NCBI GenBank assembly: GCA_022609375.1
Contig: JAGKQE010000003.1
Location: 743,765-807,764 of the forward strand
Origin: Xenosphaeropsis pyriputrescens
Lineage: Eukaryota; Ascomycota; Leotiomycetes; Phacidiales; Phacidiaceae
Length of the DNA: 64,000 nt
Direction: 5' to 3'
This document shows positions 44,669 through 56,183 of the stretch, one piece after another. Made by a program: the position numbers and the translations under genes. Numbering within the stretch: position 1 is the stretch's first letter; each line of letters begins with the position of its first letter. Below the pieces are notes generated by a model that saw only the letters and a list, made by a program, of their open reading frames with translations, was not told the DNA's origin and did not search any database.

Positions 44669-47600
44669 CTACCAGAAACTACACCACCCGATGTAATGCT
44701 GGCACAGATTCTCCAATTTTGTGGCTTCGGTCAACAACTTATCGACCTGGTTGATGATGCTCAACTCCTCATCCGCCTTGAAGTCATGGCCAGTAAGCTT
44801 CTCCTTGACGCGGTTGAGTACCTGGACAGCTCGCTCATTTTGTATTTCTGCCTGATCGATGCCGCTCTCGCCATTAGTGGCCGTGGATGAGTTTGTGCGG
44901 CCGCGTGGACGAGACGATGGGGGTCCGCCGGGCAACGGTGCAACCGTGTCGACCTGGGCAGCCATGTATTCCGTGGGTGGTACTTCGGCGTCCATAATGC
45001 TGGGGCGACGTTCGGATGATATGGTTGACGGACGGTGTTCGCTGCGGAATCCAGCTTCGCCTGGTGAGGTGCCGCCTGTAAGACGCCAATTGAGGAGAGG
45101 ATCGTGGATGAACTATTTGATATTAGTAAAGTGGCAGTAAAGTGGCAGAGGTGAATCATGATAAAGAACTTACAGCTTCAAGCACAGCCATCAAACTCTC
45201 CTTGTTGTCTCTCAAAACGCGCATGACGTTCTCACATGTGATTCGGAATGAACCTTCAATGTTGGAGACTTCCATGGCATAAGTCAACATCCTCGTAAGT
45301 CGGAATGGTACTCTCTCTGGGTATTTTTCACGATGCATAGCCACCTCAAAACAGTCTCCGAAATCGATATGAATGATCTTGCCAGTAATCCGGTCAAGCA
45401 TGAGGTTGGAAGGATGTCTGTCTCCGAGACCCAAAATATAGCCGACCATGGACATAACTCCAAGAGATCGAGTATAATTTGTACGTCTATCAAGCCAAGC
45501 TTCAGAGCTCTTACTCTTGAGCCATAGAACACGGTAGAGATCTTGACCAGTAGTGTTATCAAGAGCATAGCCAAAGACCTCGACCTTCTGCATGAGAGTA
45601 AGATTATCGTAGTCGGGAGCCATTTGAAGCATGATACGGTGCTCAATGTTGAGCAGGATCTTACGGCTCTCTCTGTACTCACGAATGAGAACATGGAGAG
45701 TATCACTGTTAGGCACCCAACCCAAGAGACCCGAGTTTTGCGACAATGGGATTGCAGGATATCTCTGGATATTCAGGTGTCTCTTGTAAGACTCCGAGTC
45801 GTTGGCAAGAAGTGTATTACACAATCCAAAGAGTTGCATGACACGTTCATCCTGTCGGATATCCTCATGGCCCTTCAAGACGAAGGCATAAGCCGTACCA
45901 TCGCTTCCGTTCAAGCTCAATTTTCTAGGTCTCTGCTTCGAAGAAATAACACTAAAGGTGGTATCGAAGGAGAGAATACGGATGATTCTCTTGCCACTCT
46001 GGTAAGTACCAGGAACAGCCAGATCAAGATCACGGGCAGCCAGTAACTTCGGTGAAACATAAGCCAACTCAAGGTTGTTGAGTTGTGGCAATTGGCGAGC
46101 AATTCTTCGGAAGACTTGGTAGTACAAGTCCCAAGCTTGGTTGAGGTCACCAACATCTCCAGACTGTCGATATGTGTAGCACCATTCTCTTGCCTCTTGT
46201 AGATCACGACCAAAAGTCTGGGCAAAGGAAATTTCTCGCAAGGTTTCTGGACCCTTGTCAAGCTGATCGTGCAACGGTGCAAGGGTTGCAAACATGCCAT
46301 CGATGTTATGATCACCAAAGTACAGGCGCGAGGCTTCTTCAAGACCTTCGTGCCATTGCTCGTGCCACAGCACAGCCACGCGAATCAGCTCCTGACTGAC
46401 AGTGTCTGCTTGTTCGACAAGCTTAGCACTGTGTTGTCTCATGGTATCCATAATCTGTGCAGCCGAGCGTGCTCTTTGGGTATTGGTACCAGATTTCATT
46501 GCCACAGTGAGAGGATAGACAAGGGCTTGTGGATGAGCTCTTCCGACGTCAGCAAGCAAGTTATGAATAGATTGACGAATGCGGTTGTTGCGAGGATTGA
46601 TTCGAGCAATCAACTGTGGAATAACTTCAAGCCATGTGTCGACGCTCACAGATGCAAAACCTTCAGTGACAGCAGCATTGACTTCTGGACTCCCACCATG
46701 AGCAAACCAGAGTGTCAGCAGTCTCAAAGTATCCTGCAAAGAGCTTCCTGCAGACAAAGAGATGGATTTGAAGAAACCATGTACAGCGGGTACAACATGC
46801 TCAATAACGATGCTTGGAGGAACCGCACCCACACTGCGTTCTTGGCGATTGATAGCTTGCACAATCTCGAAGTTGGCCAAAGCCCAAGCATGCCATGCTT
46901 TGTACCATGTAGGATTGAACTGAGTAGCTGCGGAGTATGAAGCCAAGATGTCATCGACATGATCGTGTCGCCAGTCACCCCTGTTGAGAGCAACCTGCCA
47001 CTCACCCTGCTTCAGACAGCATCGAGCTAGCAACTCAGTGTGCTGCTCCATGGCCTTTGGACTCAGTGCCAAGGCGCCAGATACATTAGAAGCATGCATG
47101 CCATTGACACCGTTTGAATGGAATCCATTCACACCATGGACGTCATTCACGGCAGTATTCGCTACTCCATTAGGTACGACGGCAGCTGCCTGAGCAGCTT
47201 GCAGGTGTGCGGCCATATGAGCAGTGAAAGATTTCAAGCCATCCAGTGCTGATGCTTGCTTACCCACAGCCCAGTGATATTTGAGAACTGCATAGTTGAC
47301 GTGTGGCGGTACCTGCTTTGAATGGAGAGCATTTATCATGGCACGCGATCTCGAGCCATCCTGTTGCTCCCTATCCAGATATGGAAGAAGGGTATCGAGG
47401 CTCTCATCGCTACCAAGAAGCTGTTTGAGTGACTTTTCAGCCAAACCAAGGCGGCCTGACTTGCGGCAAAGATTAGAGAACTTGATACACATCTGCATGT
47501 TCTCCTTTGGCGAGATGACCAGTGATCGGAGCTTGAGCATTCTCTGCCAGACCTCAACATTACGCTGACAGCCAAGCAAACGTTTCTCCCAAGTGCCTCG

Positions 47601-50600
47601 CATAGTCTCCTGCTTAGCAGGGTTATTGTTGCTCTGCTTGTAAATGATGATCTCCTCGAGCTCTGCGAGCATCTGTACACGAACAACTACTGTGTAGGCT
47701 CTGTTATATGACTCGCTGACTAAAGCAGTCAACTCTGTATCAAGACCTTCCCGTGCCTTTTCGATGTACATAGCAGCCTCGCGGAACTGGTTGCGGTGCA
47801 AAGCCAAGATAGCACCGAAGAACGATCGATCTGGTGAGTTGATTCTCATAACATTCAGGTAATCGTCCATGAGATCCCATTTACCAAGACCCCAGGCAGC
47901 AGCTGTAGCGAGTGGGGCGATAGTACGTTGAATATCGAGACCGGATGTGTGCCATTTGTCTTGAGCAAGCGCCGAGAGGAGTTCCCATTCACCCAGTGCG
48001 TGAAGACAGCGCATCTTACCCATGATAATATCCATGGAGTTACCAGCTGTCTCGTCCTCCTCTTCGCGCTTCTTGTAAAAGTCAAGAGCTTCTTCCCATC
48101 TCTCCAGCTTCTCAAACCAGGTTTCTCGTAAAGTGATGCCATCGTTGTAGAGCTGTGCCTTTCTCAAAATTCCGATAGCCGCATCATACTGTTGAAGCTG
48201 ATTGTTGATTTGGATGAGGGCTTCAACAGCTGTACTGCTTTGATCTTGCAAGAACTCAAGCTCCTTATAATGAAGTGCCTTTGCATAAGCGTGGCATCTT
48301 CCAGCCTCACGACCAAGAACTCTAATATCGATCGGAAGAGCCTTGTCATCGTGCTCCATGAACTCCGCAAGGTTGAGGAGAATCCCAAGAAGATCGGGGG
48401 TGATGTGTGGTGACTTAATGGCTTGCTCGATATTCTGGATAAGATCATCCTGATGGATCTCAAAGAGATCACCCCAACAGGAAACGAATGCCGAGTTGAA
48501 AAGCTCCTTTGCCAGTGGGGGATACACACTTGCCAGACTGGCACAAGCACGTAACGCATGGTTTGGAGACTCCATCAATACAGTGACACTAAATCTTCGC
48601 ATCCATTCTTGCCAATCCTCCTTCGTCGACTTGCCCTCTGTCTCCCAAGCACTCTTTAGGTGCATTGGATTTGAGTCCAGCTTCTTATTACTGATATCAG
48701 TGAATGGCGCTTCATCAATCTGTGTATGGTAGCGTTCTTCCGGACTGAGATCCTGAGGTAATGGCTCGCCCTTCTGAAGCTTGCTGACCAAAAGCTCATA
48801 GTTTGAGTGTTGAATCTGGTGAGCAACTAGCACTCGGTTGATGGTTCCAACAAAATGAAGGTAGTCCCGTCCGAGTTGGAAGATTAATGCACACAGAGTA
48901 TCGAAAGCTGGTGCTCTGAGAGAAGTATCGCTACCAGCCAATACACGTGCTAGAGGATGAATGATCTTGGAAGCATAATCATTGAGGTTGACTTGACGAG
49001 AGATCTTGCCGACAGTCTCAATAGCAGCCTTTCTGATGAAGGATGGTTGCTGAGGTTTCTCGAATACCTTGACAATGACCGGGATGATCAAATGCATGTA
49101 TTCCTCACTACTAGATCCAAAGACAAGGAAAGCATGAAGAACCCTACCCGATGGTTGACGAGTCTGAGAGGTATCCTTCTCAAGAACACTAAGCATCAGT
49201 GGCAGTAAGCCTGCGAGGTATATCTTGAATTCGCCCTCTAATGATCTCGCAATTGCCTCAACAAGGTGAAGAATGGTGTACTGAAGTGCTCCACCAGAAA
49301 CATTCCAGTATTCTTGCAAGACTTCAACAATGTCCTGAAGGTAGTTTCTGATATGCTGTCTAACGATAGTGACCAGAATGCTGAGCTGATTGAAATACGA
49401 CTCGAGCCTTGTAGGAGAAGAGCTTCTAATTACCGACAAGAAGGCAGGAATGATCTTGTCCAAGAAGGAAACACAATCCAAACCAAGAGTTCGGAAAATG
49501 TTCATGATTGCCTCGATGACAACAGCGTGATGTTGAACCAAAGACTGGTCTTTCAAGATCTGCAGTAATGCGTTGATGACAACAGTTGGATAGTACTCCT
49601 TGTTTGAAGGCGTGAGACCAGTCATCATGAGTGAAATATCAGTCATTTGATTCGATTCGAGACGCAATTGCATCTCTGGGGACTTCTCTTCCACTTGCTG
49701 GTGTTTATATGGATCAAGAGCACCAAGAATACCCATAAGCTTGATAGTCTCCAATCGCAAAGGCCCTCTGTGCGGCTCCCCCCTGATGATGTTTTGCAAT
49801 ATTTCCAGTAATTGCGGATAATCGGTGTACGGCTTGATAACGTAGCCCGAGTTGCTAGCGAGCTGGCCAAGAGTGTGTAATGCTGCCTCTCTCTTCATGG
49901 AAGAGCTCTGGTCTTGAAGAGCATCAATAATGATAGGCATGAGTTGGTCAATGTATGGCATCATATCCTCGCCGCCAACCGTTGCCAGTTCACCAATTGC
50001 TTTCAAGATGGTTGAGGAAACGGCAGCATTAGGATCTTGTGCCTTCGGCAGTAATACAGAGATCATAGGATCAACGTATGGTTTAATCAGCCTCTGGGAG
50101 TTTTGGACAAGCAGGCTGAGCAACTTCGCACTCTCTTCCTTGTTCTTCGCTACATCAGAGAACTCAAGTTCGGTCAACATCTGAATCAGGACCTTTCTCA
50201 GGGACGGTACGACGTATGCAGGATTGACGGCCGTCAAGCGACCAATGATTGTGATGGCAACTTCTCTGATACCAAAGTTCTCATCGTTGAGAGCAAAGAA
50301 CAAGGTCCTGATATTCTCGGCTTTCGCAAGATGACGGTCAAATCTATCATCAAGTGCTGCCAGTACAGTTCTTCGAATATGTGGTTCGGGATCCGCAACA
50401 CCAACAGTGAGGAGTTTCTCAATGACCTCGCTGACGACCTGGATCGCATGGTAACTGGTCTGGTTGACAATAGGGTCTCGGACATAAAGCTGGCAACAGG
50501 TCAAGGCTGCAGCCTCTCGAATCTCAGAATTTTCATCCTCAACATACTTGATCGCGACATCGCGGACGAACTCGTTCAATACATGACCTTAGTTCTGTTA

Positions 50601-52216
50601 GCAATCTTAATCGGTCTCGAATGGAATAGGTGACTTACCAGAGAAGTCAAAGCTGCCAAGGGTATTGAGGGCAAGCTTGATCTCCCCCTGTCTATGCTCA
50701 TATGCAACGAGATCCTTGGAATCTTTTGGAATGGTAGGTGTAGCAGCTATGCTGTTGTTTGATGGTGCTCCAAGCGGCTTGAATGGTTCACCACATAAGA
50801 CTTTGCTCAGCATGTCGAGAAGTCTCTCTTGGATGGTTGGCTTGACAGGAGGAATGTAAAATGCCATATCTACAAGTGCTTGAGTCAATTTAGGAGTGAG
50901 CTCGCAAGCAAAGATAGGATCCAGTAATGCCTCCATGTACTTGCTGAGTGTCTGGCCAACAGCTACTGCAAGTCTGCTTATGCAGTCAAACACTGGATCA
51001 ACGCTGCCAGATCTTCTTGACTTCAGACTGAGCCCCTCTCGGACGTATATCAAGACACCATCAAGGTAAGGTGCAATGGCACTCTTGACGGCATTGGCAA
51101 TGTTCCCAATGGCAAGGAAAGCATCGTTCCTCTCCTTGTCCTTCTTGAGCATTCCTGATAGGAACATCATAAATTTGTGCAAGTATTGGTGCGAGAAGTC
51201 TGTAGGCGAATAATCGGCCAGAATTGGAATGAGCTGCACCACCTGTTTGCGAATGACTGCCTCTCTATGATCACGAAGACGGAAGACAAATTCGCAAATG
51301 TCCTGGTAATGCTCGTGCATGAACATGCCGCCCTGTTGCAAAAGTTCCTTGAATGTAAGGAGAGAGCCATGAATAGCTTCAACTGTGCTCAGTCTCATGC
51401 CCTGAACAGCTTCTGTGTACATGTCGGCCTGCCATTGTTGACGCTTGATCTGATCTCTTTCTCTCATGATCTGGAAACATGCGCTCACAGCTTCTGCCGC
51501 CGTGACTCGGATCAAAATCTTAGGATCTCGTAATCCATTCCAAATGAGCTCGAATATGGGCGTGACAAATGCGAAAAGGAGTGTTTGTGCATTGCGACCG
51601 AGTTCCCGAAGTATGAGAACCGCTGCGAATCTTCGTTCTTCTACCCGATCCGATTGGAGCCACTCCAAGGCTGTATTCACCTCGGCCTGGACGACCTCTG
51701 TGATGAGAGATCCACCCGGTCGGACTAAGTGACCGAGAGCTTCGGCAGCTGGCTTCATCGCACTGACATCCTTGCTTCTAAGAACAGTCCGTAGATATTG
51801 AGAGTATTTCGTTACTTTGGTCGCCGTATCCACGCCGTCGAAGTCGATGAGCGCATCGAGGGCTGCGATACCTCCGAGTCGATCGAAGATGTCGGTACTA
51901 TGATTGATGAGAGACGCGATCTTGTAATTCACACCGTTGTAGAATTCGAGGAAACGATCCTGGGGGTAGTCTAAATGCTGCAATTAGTCTCGAAGAGCTC
52001 CCTAACATTGCCGCAGCAAGTTGATCAACGTACCTCTCGCTGCAATCTCCACAGCTCCTCTGATCTCATGGGCGGCCTTTCTTCGCTGTTCATCGTTTCT
52101 GGGGGGGGGGGCGTCAGTTGTGTCGAAGAAGAGACCTTGGGCAGTACATACCTCGAGCGCAAGTCGCCCAAATGTCGATTGAACTGCTCTGAGAATACGT
52201 AGGAAGAGGAGGCCAT
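44669..52216 (-). CDS. TOR1: Target of rapamycin (TOR) Ser/Thr kinase
   Basis: Master growth kinase of TORC1/TORC2 on vacuolar and other membranes; filamentous ascomycetes usually keep one copy. Five exons: 52216-52152, 52098-52034, 51970-50639, 50587-45174, 45112-44669 (2439 residues). Joining gives MASSSYVFSEQFNRHLGDLR, then NDEQRRKAAHEI, then DYPQDRFLEFYN. Domain order: HEAT repeats (to about 1200), FAT, FRB (ELIRVAVLWHEQWHEGLEEA), kinase and FATC. The FRB Ser that governs rapamycin/FKBP12 sensitivity is intact (EEASRLYFGD, Ser about 1907). The kinase has GHEDIRQDERVMQLF, catalytic loop GLGDRHPSNLMLD and HIDFGDCFE. The FATC ends ENLCQHYIGWCSFW. Between kinase and FATC lies a Ser/Pro-rich insert (RSEHRPSTISSERRPS). 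The first intron ends in an 11-base C run beside the acceptor. Confidence 0.97.
52099..52151 (-). other. TOR intron 1 with a poly-C acceptor tract
   Basis: A 53-nt intron; on the coding strand it runs from GTATGT to an uninterrupted run of 11 C directly followed by AG (52099-52111). The flanking exons join codon 22 (AG|A, Arg) in frame. Confidence 0.85.
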
Positions 52217-53150
52217 TTTGGTGGATTGAGGCGGATGAGAGCCAGATTAGGTGCAGTGATTCAACTCCATTCCCATAATCTCACCAAATAGATTGTTGTG
52301 TTTGAGACTCACGCACATACAAGATGTTGTGGACTTTGTGGTAAGTAGTAGCTTGCACGGTTCGAGCTCGCGTCTTGTGATGACCGTCGACCCTTGCAGT
52401 TGCTGCAGTTGCTGTGCGGAAGCCCACCGATAGCCAGCCTTATCGTTCCGCAGGCTGCGAGACGTGGACACCACAAGGAGCCGATATTCACATCCACAAC
52501 ACCTGTGAGAAGCCAAACGAATCAAACGAATCAATATGAGTTTTTAATATCAAACAAACGGGTAATGGAGAACAAGTCTTTTGGACAATATGTACAGCTT
52601 TTGTTGAAAATTAGCTGTTCGAGATGTGTACGAGGCTGTATGTCAACAGCGTGTACCAAGGTATGTACACTTGACTTGATGCTAACAGGACTGTCATACC
52701 CAAAACGGTGTGTTGGCATGCAGATGTGCATGTGTCTCTCAAGCAAGCAGTGTGACATCAGCAACGTACGCATGGAACAATACAAGAAGGTCTAGAACTA
52801 GTCTAGACACTGTAGATGAATGAAGTTGTCTGGACAGGTATGAAAAGCTTGAAAGTGCTACATAATATACATATTAATCCAACAGCATTTAAGGATCCAA
52901 ACACCAATAAACACAACTTAACAGCTGAATCACTGAAGTTGGTTTTTCGTTATTGTTGTCATGTGTATCACCTTAGTTACATGGTTGTTTCTGACGTGAG
53001 AGTTCTGCCTTTCATGATGTTCACATGGCGACAAAGAACCAAAGTGAGATATTTACTACCTACTGTGGTAGCTCGCTCTGCTTCCCATTCCACTCCGAAC
53101 TAGTGCCTCGAACTCGACACTTTCACATGCGCAATTTCAGGAGAACAGCA

Positions 53151-53182
<32 letters not shown>

Positions 53183-53261
53183 CACAACTTGATCCCATGC
53201 CCACCCTTATAACCCATGCTAAAAATAAATAAAAAATCTCCCTCCTTAAACGGGTATCAAT
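52217..53261. promoter_or_regulatory. TOR promoter region and CWC22 3' flank
   Basis: About 1.04 kb. The TOR start lies at its left edge and the CWC22 stop at its right edge, both on the minus strand, so the TOR promoter and CWC22 3' UTR share it. It contains a TAG trinucleotide run (53151-53181) and AT-rich DNA near 53215-53245. No gene seen. Confidence 0.55.
53151..53181. repeat. TAG trinucleotide microsatellite
   Basis: Ten uninterrupted TAG units, about 80 bases beyond the CWC22 stop, so probably inside or just past that gene's 3' UTR. Confidence 0.95.
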
Positions 53262-53940
53262 CTAGCTGTATCTCCTTCCTCTCTTCGTTGGAGGTGGAGA
53301 TCTTGAAACACTTGCGTCCCTACGTCTCTTTAACGCTGGCGTGACAGAGCGACTGTCTCTTCTTGGTGACGGGGATCTCGAGTATGTATCTGCTCTTCTC
53401 CTTCTCGGAGCAGCGCTGACAGAAGAGGTGTTTCTACGTCTTGGGGGCGGGGATGCGGAATAGCTATCCTCTCTGCGTCTTCTGGGTGCTGCACTGACGG
53501 ATGAACTGTTTCTCCGTGCAGAGCGCTTAGGTGGCGGGCTTACAGATTCGTCGGAATATCTGCGTCTTCGTGGAGCAGGCGATGGTGACCGAGAATAGCT
53601 CGTGCTTCTTCCTCGTCCTGCTGGAGTAATGGATCGACTATCTGCCCGACCACTACGGCGTGGAGGTGGGGAGCGGGAGTCTGAATAGCTACGATCGCGT
53701 CTGCGTGGAGGAGTGACGGAACGGGAATCTGCACGGGCTCCTCTTCGTGGAGGCGTCACTGACCTGGTCACGCTTCTTTCTCTTCTTGACCCGACGGCTT
53801 TGCGTGGTGGTGTGCGCGAATAGGATCTTCCTCGATCTCGGGAAACTGTTCGAGATCTTGATCGAGATCGGGAGTACGATGAACCTGTGTATGAAGAGTA
53901 GCTTGAGACTGAATCACCAGAGTCCGAGTCCGAGTCATGG
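53262..53940 (-). repeat. Coding repeat block: Arg/Ser/Pro-rich tail of CWC22
   Basis: Roughly 15 imperfect units, each about 15-20 codons, that keep cycling through Ser-Arg-Ser, Pro-Pro and Arg-Arg-Arg (for example SVTPPRR, SRSPPPRR, SVSAAPRRRR). The DNA units share CGTCTTCGTGGAG- and CGTGGAGGxGT-like cores, which indicates expansion by tandem duplication. Confidence 0.85.
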
Positions 53941-55724
53941 GCAGCTGGTGGTGCTGGTAAGGCTGGCTTTGGCATATTCTGAAGGTATTCTCGCATTTCT
54001 TCGGTGACAACACCCATGCCAATACTCGTGAAGTAGTTGATGGAGAATCTCGTGTTGCGGGGGTTGTCGTGCGGAAAGATGCCTTCGAAACTCGTTCGTA
54101 ACATATCATCCTTGAGGCGTGCTTGTAACTTAGCCATTCCCATAGCCTCTGCCAAATCCTGGAACAGGATCTTTATGAAAATTCTGCTACTGGAGGTTGT
54201 TTCTTCCTCATTGAGATGGATGACAGACAGAACGTGCCAACCAACTGCATCCGAACTGATGAGATGTCCAAAGAAACGGGCGATATTTCGGAGTCTGTTG
54301 GTTTCATAACGATGAATGGTGTCGTAATATTTCGCGAAGGATTGCTCGAACAAATCCGTCCACAGTCGATTGATCTTAGCAAATCTCTCACCAATAAGAC
54401 CGTAGAATTTAGAATAAGTGCGCTCTTGAGAGCAACACTCGATAACCATGGATGGGAGTTCCGGTTCCTGGCCTGGTGGGAGAGAGACCTTCATAAGTTT
54501 GTGACAACACTCTTCTGGATCTATACTAGACATGATAGTCAAGTATATCGTTCTTCGGAGGTTGACAAGATCCATGTTACTTTGATCCTTGATCTCAAGA
54601 GCCTTCTCCTCCTGCTTCACCTCATCTTCGCTATCATCGGAATCGTCCATCTCGTCATCATCCTCATCATCACTACCCTCGCCCAGAATTTCAGCCTTCA
54701 GCTTCTTGTAGGCATCTTCGTTCCCCTCCCAATCTGCGTCAAACTTGAAGATGTTGAGGCCGTCCTGCGTGTTCAATTCATCGTCTAAGCCGGTGCGATG
54801 TGTAATCTGATCCTCTTCTTCGACAAGATCCAACTCCTCCTTTATCGCAGGGTTGTCCTTGAATCGATCCTTTCGAACCTGGAACAGGACCTCAATCATA
54901 TATTGTACTCTCTTATCGATATCAGCTTCGTGCAAAATGCTTCGAAACTGGTCGAAGACCGCAAGAGCAACAGGCTGGTTCATTTCCTCCAGATGTTGGC
55001 CAACCTCTCTAGTTAAACCCACGGCAATCTCAACACTGTCGTCCGTTGGCTTGTGAAGAAGCAGAAGCAAAATCTGAGCTGCGACGACTTCGTGCGCGAC
55101 CTGCTGATTACATAAATGTGCTATGAAGGTGGTGGATGATAGACAGACAGCCTTATCATTTCGCTTGAAGGCTTTTCTGAATTGGACGATCAAACGAATA
55201 AGGAGCAGTTCTCCAACTTGTGGTAACTTCGTATTCACAATCGCGGCCATAGCAGCATAGATAGGCGTAAATGGCAAACTGGCAGCTTGCGCCTTCATAA
55301 TGCTTCGACAGAAGAGACCTCTCCCACGAACAAGGTTTTCTCCGAAGAGTTCCGGAACGATGTGCTTGATATTCGAGACGTTGACCTTGTTGATGAGACC
55401 GTTGATGGATTTCTTCAAAGCCTCCCATGCCATACGCTGGTACTCCTTACTGTTCTTGTCGGTGATCTGCGACTGTAGAGCTCGAAGTCGAGCAGGTGGT
55501 ATATATGTTCCTCCAGATCGCATCGTCAAGAGTTTCTCGTACTCAGCCTTTGCTGCTGCCTGCTTTTCCTCCTCTGTCTTCGGTTTGCTAATGGCGTTTC
55601 GCGATCGAGGTGCGACATTTTCCGCATCTTGTCGAATTTCCCCATCCTCCCGTCGAGGGGACTCGGATGCCCTATCCATGGCTCTCTCCCTGGGGCGTCT
55701 ATCTGGCGATGTCGTTGCACTCAT
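53262..55724 (-). CDS. CWC22: Pre-mRNA-splicing factor CWC22
   Basis: Spliceosome component (NTC-related) needed for step-one activation; in animals it also loads the exon-junction protein eIF4A3. A single exon of 820 residues from the ATG at 55724. An N-terminal basic/acidic region precedes the MIF4G domain (GGTYIPPARLRALQSQI at its start and NLVRGRGLFCRSIMKAQ inside). An acidic linker (DDEDDDEMDDSDDSEDE) separates it from the MA3 domain (DLVNLRRTIYLTIMSSIDPE; LTDLFEQSF-like SKFYGLIGERFAKINRLW). The MA3 domain ends near GIFPHDNPRNTRFSINYFTS. Residues from about 600 are an RS/RD-rich tail of imperfect RSVTPPRR-type repeats. It is divergent from DPM2 over 460 bases. The domain order and motifs are those of fungal CWC22. 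Confidence 0.97.
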   Translation of the reverse strand: MSATTSPDRRPRERAMDRASESPRREDGEIRQDAENVAPRSRNAISKPKTEEEKQAAAKAEYEKLLTMRSGGTYIPPARLRALQSQITDKNSKEYQRMAWEALKKSINGLINKVNVSNIKHIVPELFGENLVRGRGLFCRSIMKAQAASLPFTPIYAAMAAIVNTKLPQVGELLLIRLIVQFRKAFKRNDKAVCLSSTTFIAHLCNQQVAHEVVAAQILLLLLHKPTDDSVEIAVGLTREVGQHLEEMNQPVALAVFDQFRSILHEADIDKRVQYMIEVLFQVRKDRFKDNPAIKEELDLVEEEDQITHRTGLDDELNTQDGLNIFKFDADWEGNEDAYKKLKAEILGEGSDDEDDDEMDDSDDSEDEVKQEEKALEIKDQSNMDLVNLRRTIYLTIMSSIDPEECCHKLMKVSLPPGQEPELPSMVIECCSQERTYSKFYGLIGERFAKINRLWTDLFEQSFAKYYDTIHRYETNRLRNIARFFGHLISSDAVGWHVLSVIHLNEEETTSSSRIFIKILFQDLAEAMGMAKLQARLKDDMLRTSFEGIFPHDNPRNTRFSINYFTSIGMGVVTEEMREYLQNMPKPALPAPPAAHDSDSDSGDSVSSYSSYTGSSYSRSRSRSRTVSRDRGRSYSRTPPRKAVGSRRERSVTRSVTPPRRGARADSRSVTPPRRRDRSYSDSRSPPPRRSGRADSRSITPAGRGRSTSYSRSPSPAPRRRRYSDESVSPPPKRSARRNSSSVSAAPRRRREDSYSASPPPRRRNTSSVSAAPRRRRADTYSRSPSPRRDSRSVTPALKRRRDASVSRSPPPTKRGRRYS

Positions 55725-56183
55725 TGTGACGTCTGACGTTCCGTTGCGCGAACGCAGGACTCGCGCCTGATCGCTACTCTCTTGACCGATAAGCCAAATC
55801 TATTTGTCCTCAAGAAAACTTCAAGGGCAATCGTATAAACAGTCGAGGTTTATCTGTGGAGGTGCTGGGAGCTTGGAGCGAGTTTGTAGACAAATGTTAT
55901 CAAGATTACTTATGATGCGAGCTTTGCTTACCTTCTCGCGCGATACTGGAAATTCGGAGGCGCGCAAGGCTAGCGAAATAGAGCTAGTACCAATACGCTC
56001 TTGAGTGGGGCGGTATAGTTTGGCATAACTTAGAGTTGCGGGCGACTTTGGATAGGACAGGTAAGTTTAAGGGTAAGTAGCGAGGAGTGAGGCAGGGAGT
56101 CTTTGATCTTGTCACTGAATTGAAGCTTGAATCCACCACAACAACCCTTCTTATTCACGCTCATTACAATTCTAATTGCAACA
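55725..56183. promoter_or_regulatory. Divergent promoter region between CWC22 and DPM2
   Basis: About 460 bases holding both promoters. It includes GGTAAGTTTAAGGGTAAGTAG near 56060-56080 and a clear A/C-rich leader just before the DPM2 ATG (CTAATTGCAACA). No gene seen. Confidence 0.6.

Noticed and set aside
51971..51983. TOR exon 3 starting at the ATTGCAG acceptor (MQHLDYPQDR)
   Set aside because: It does not match the phase of exon 2. The next AG (CATTTAG) restores phase and gives AARDYPQDRF, as in other TOR proteins.
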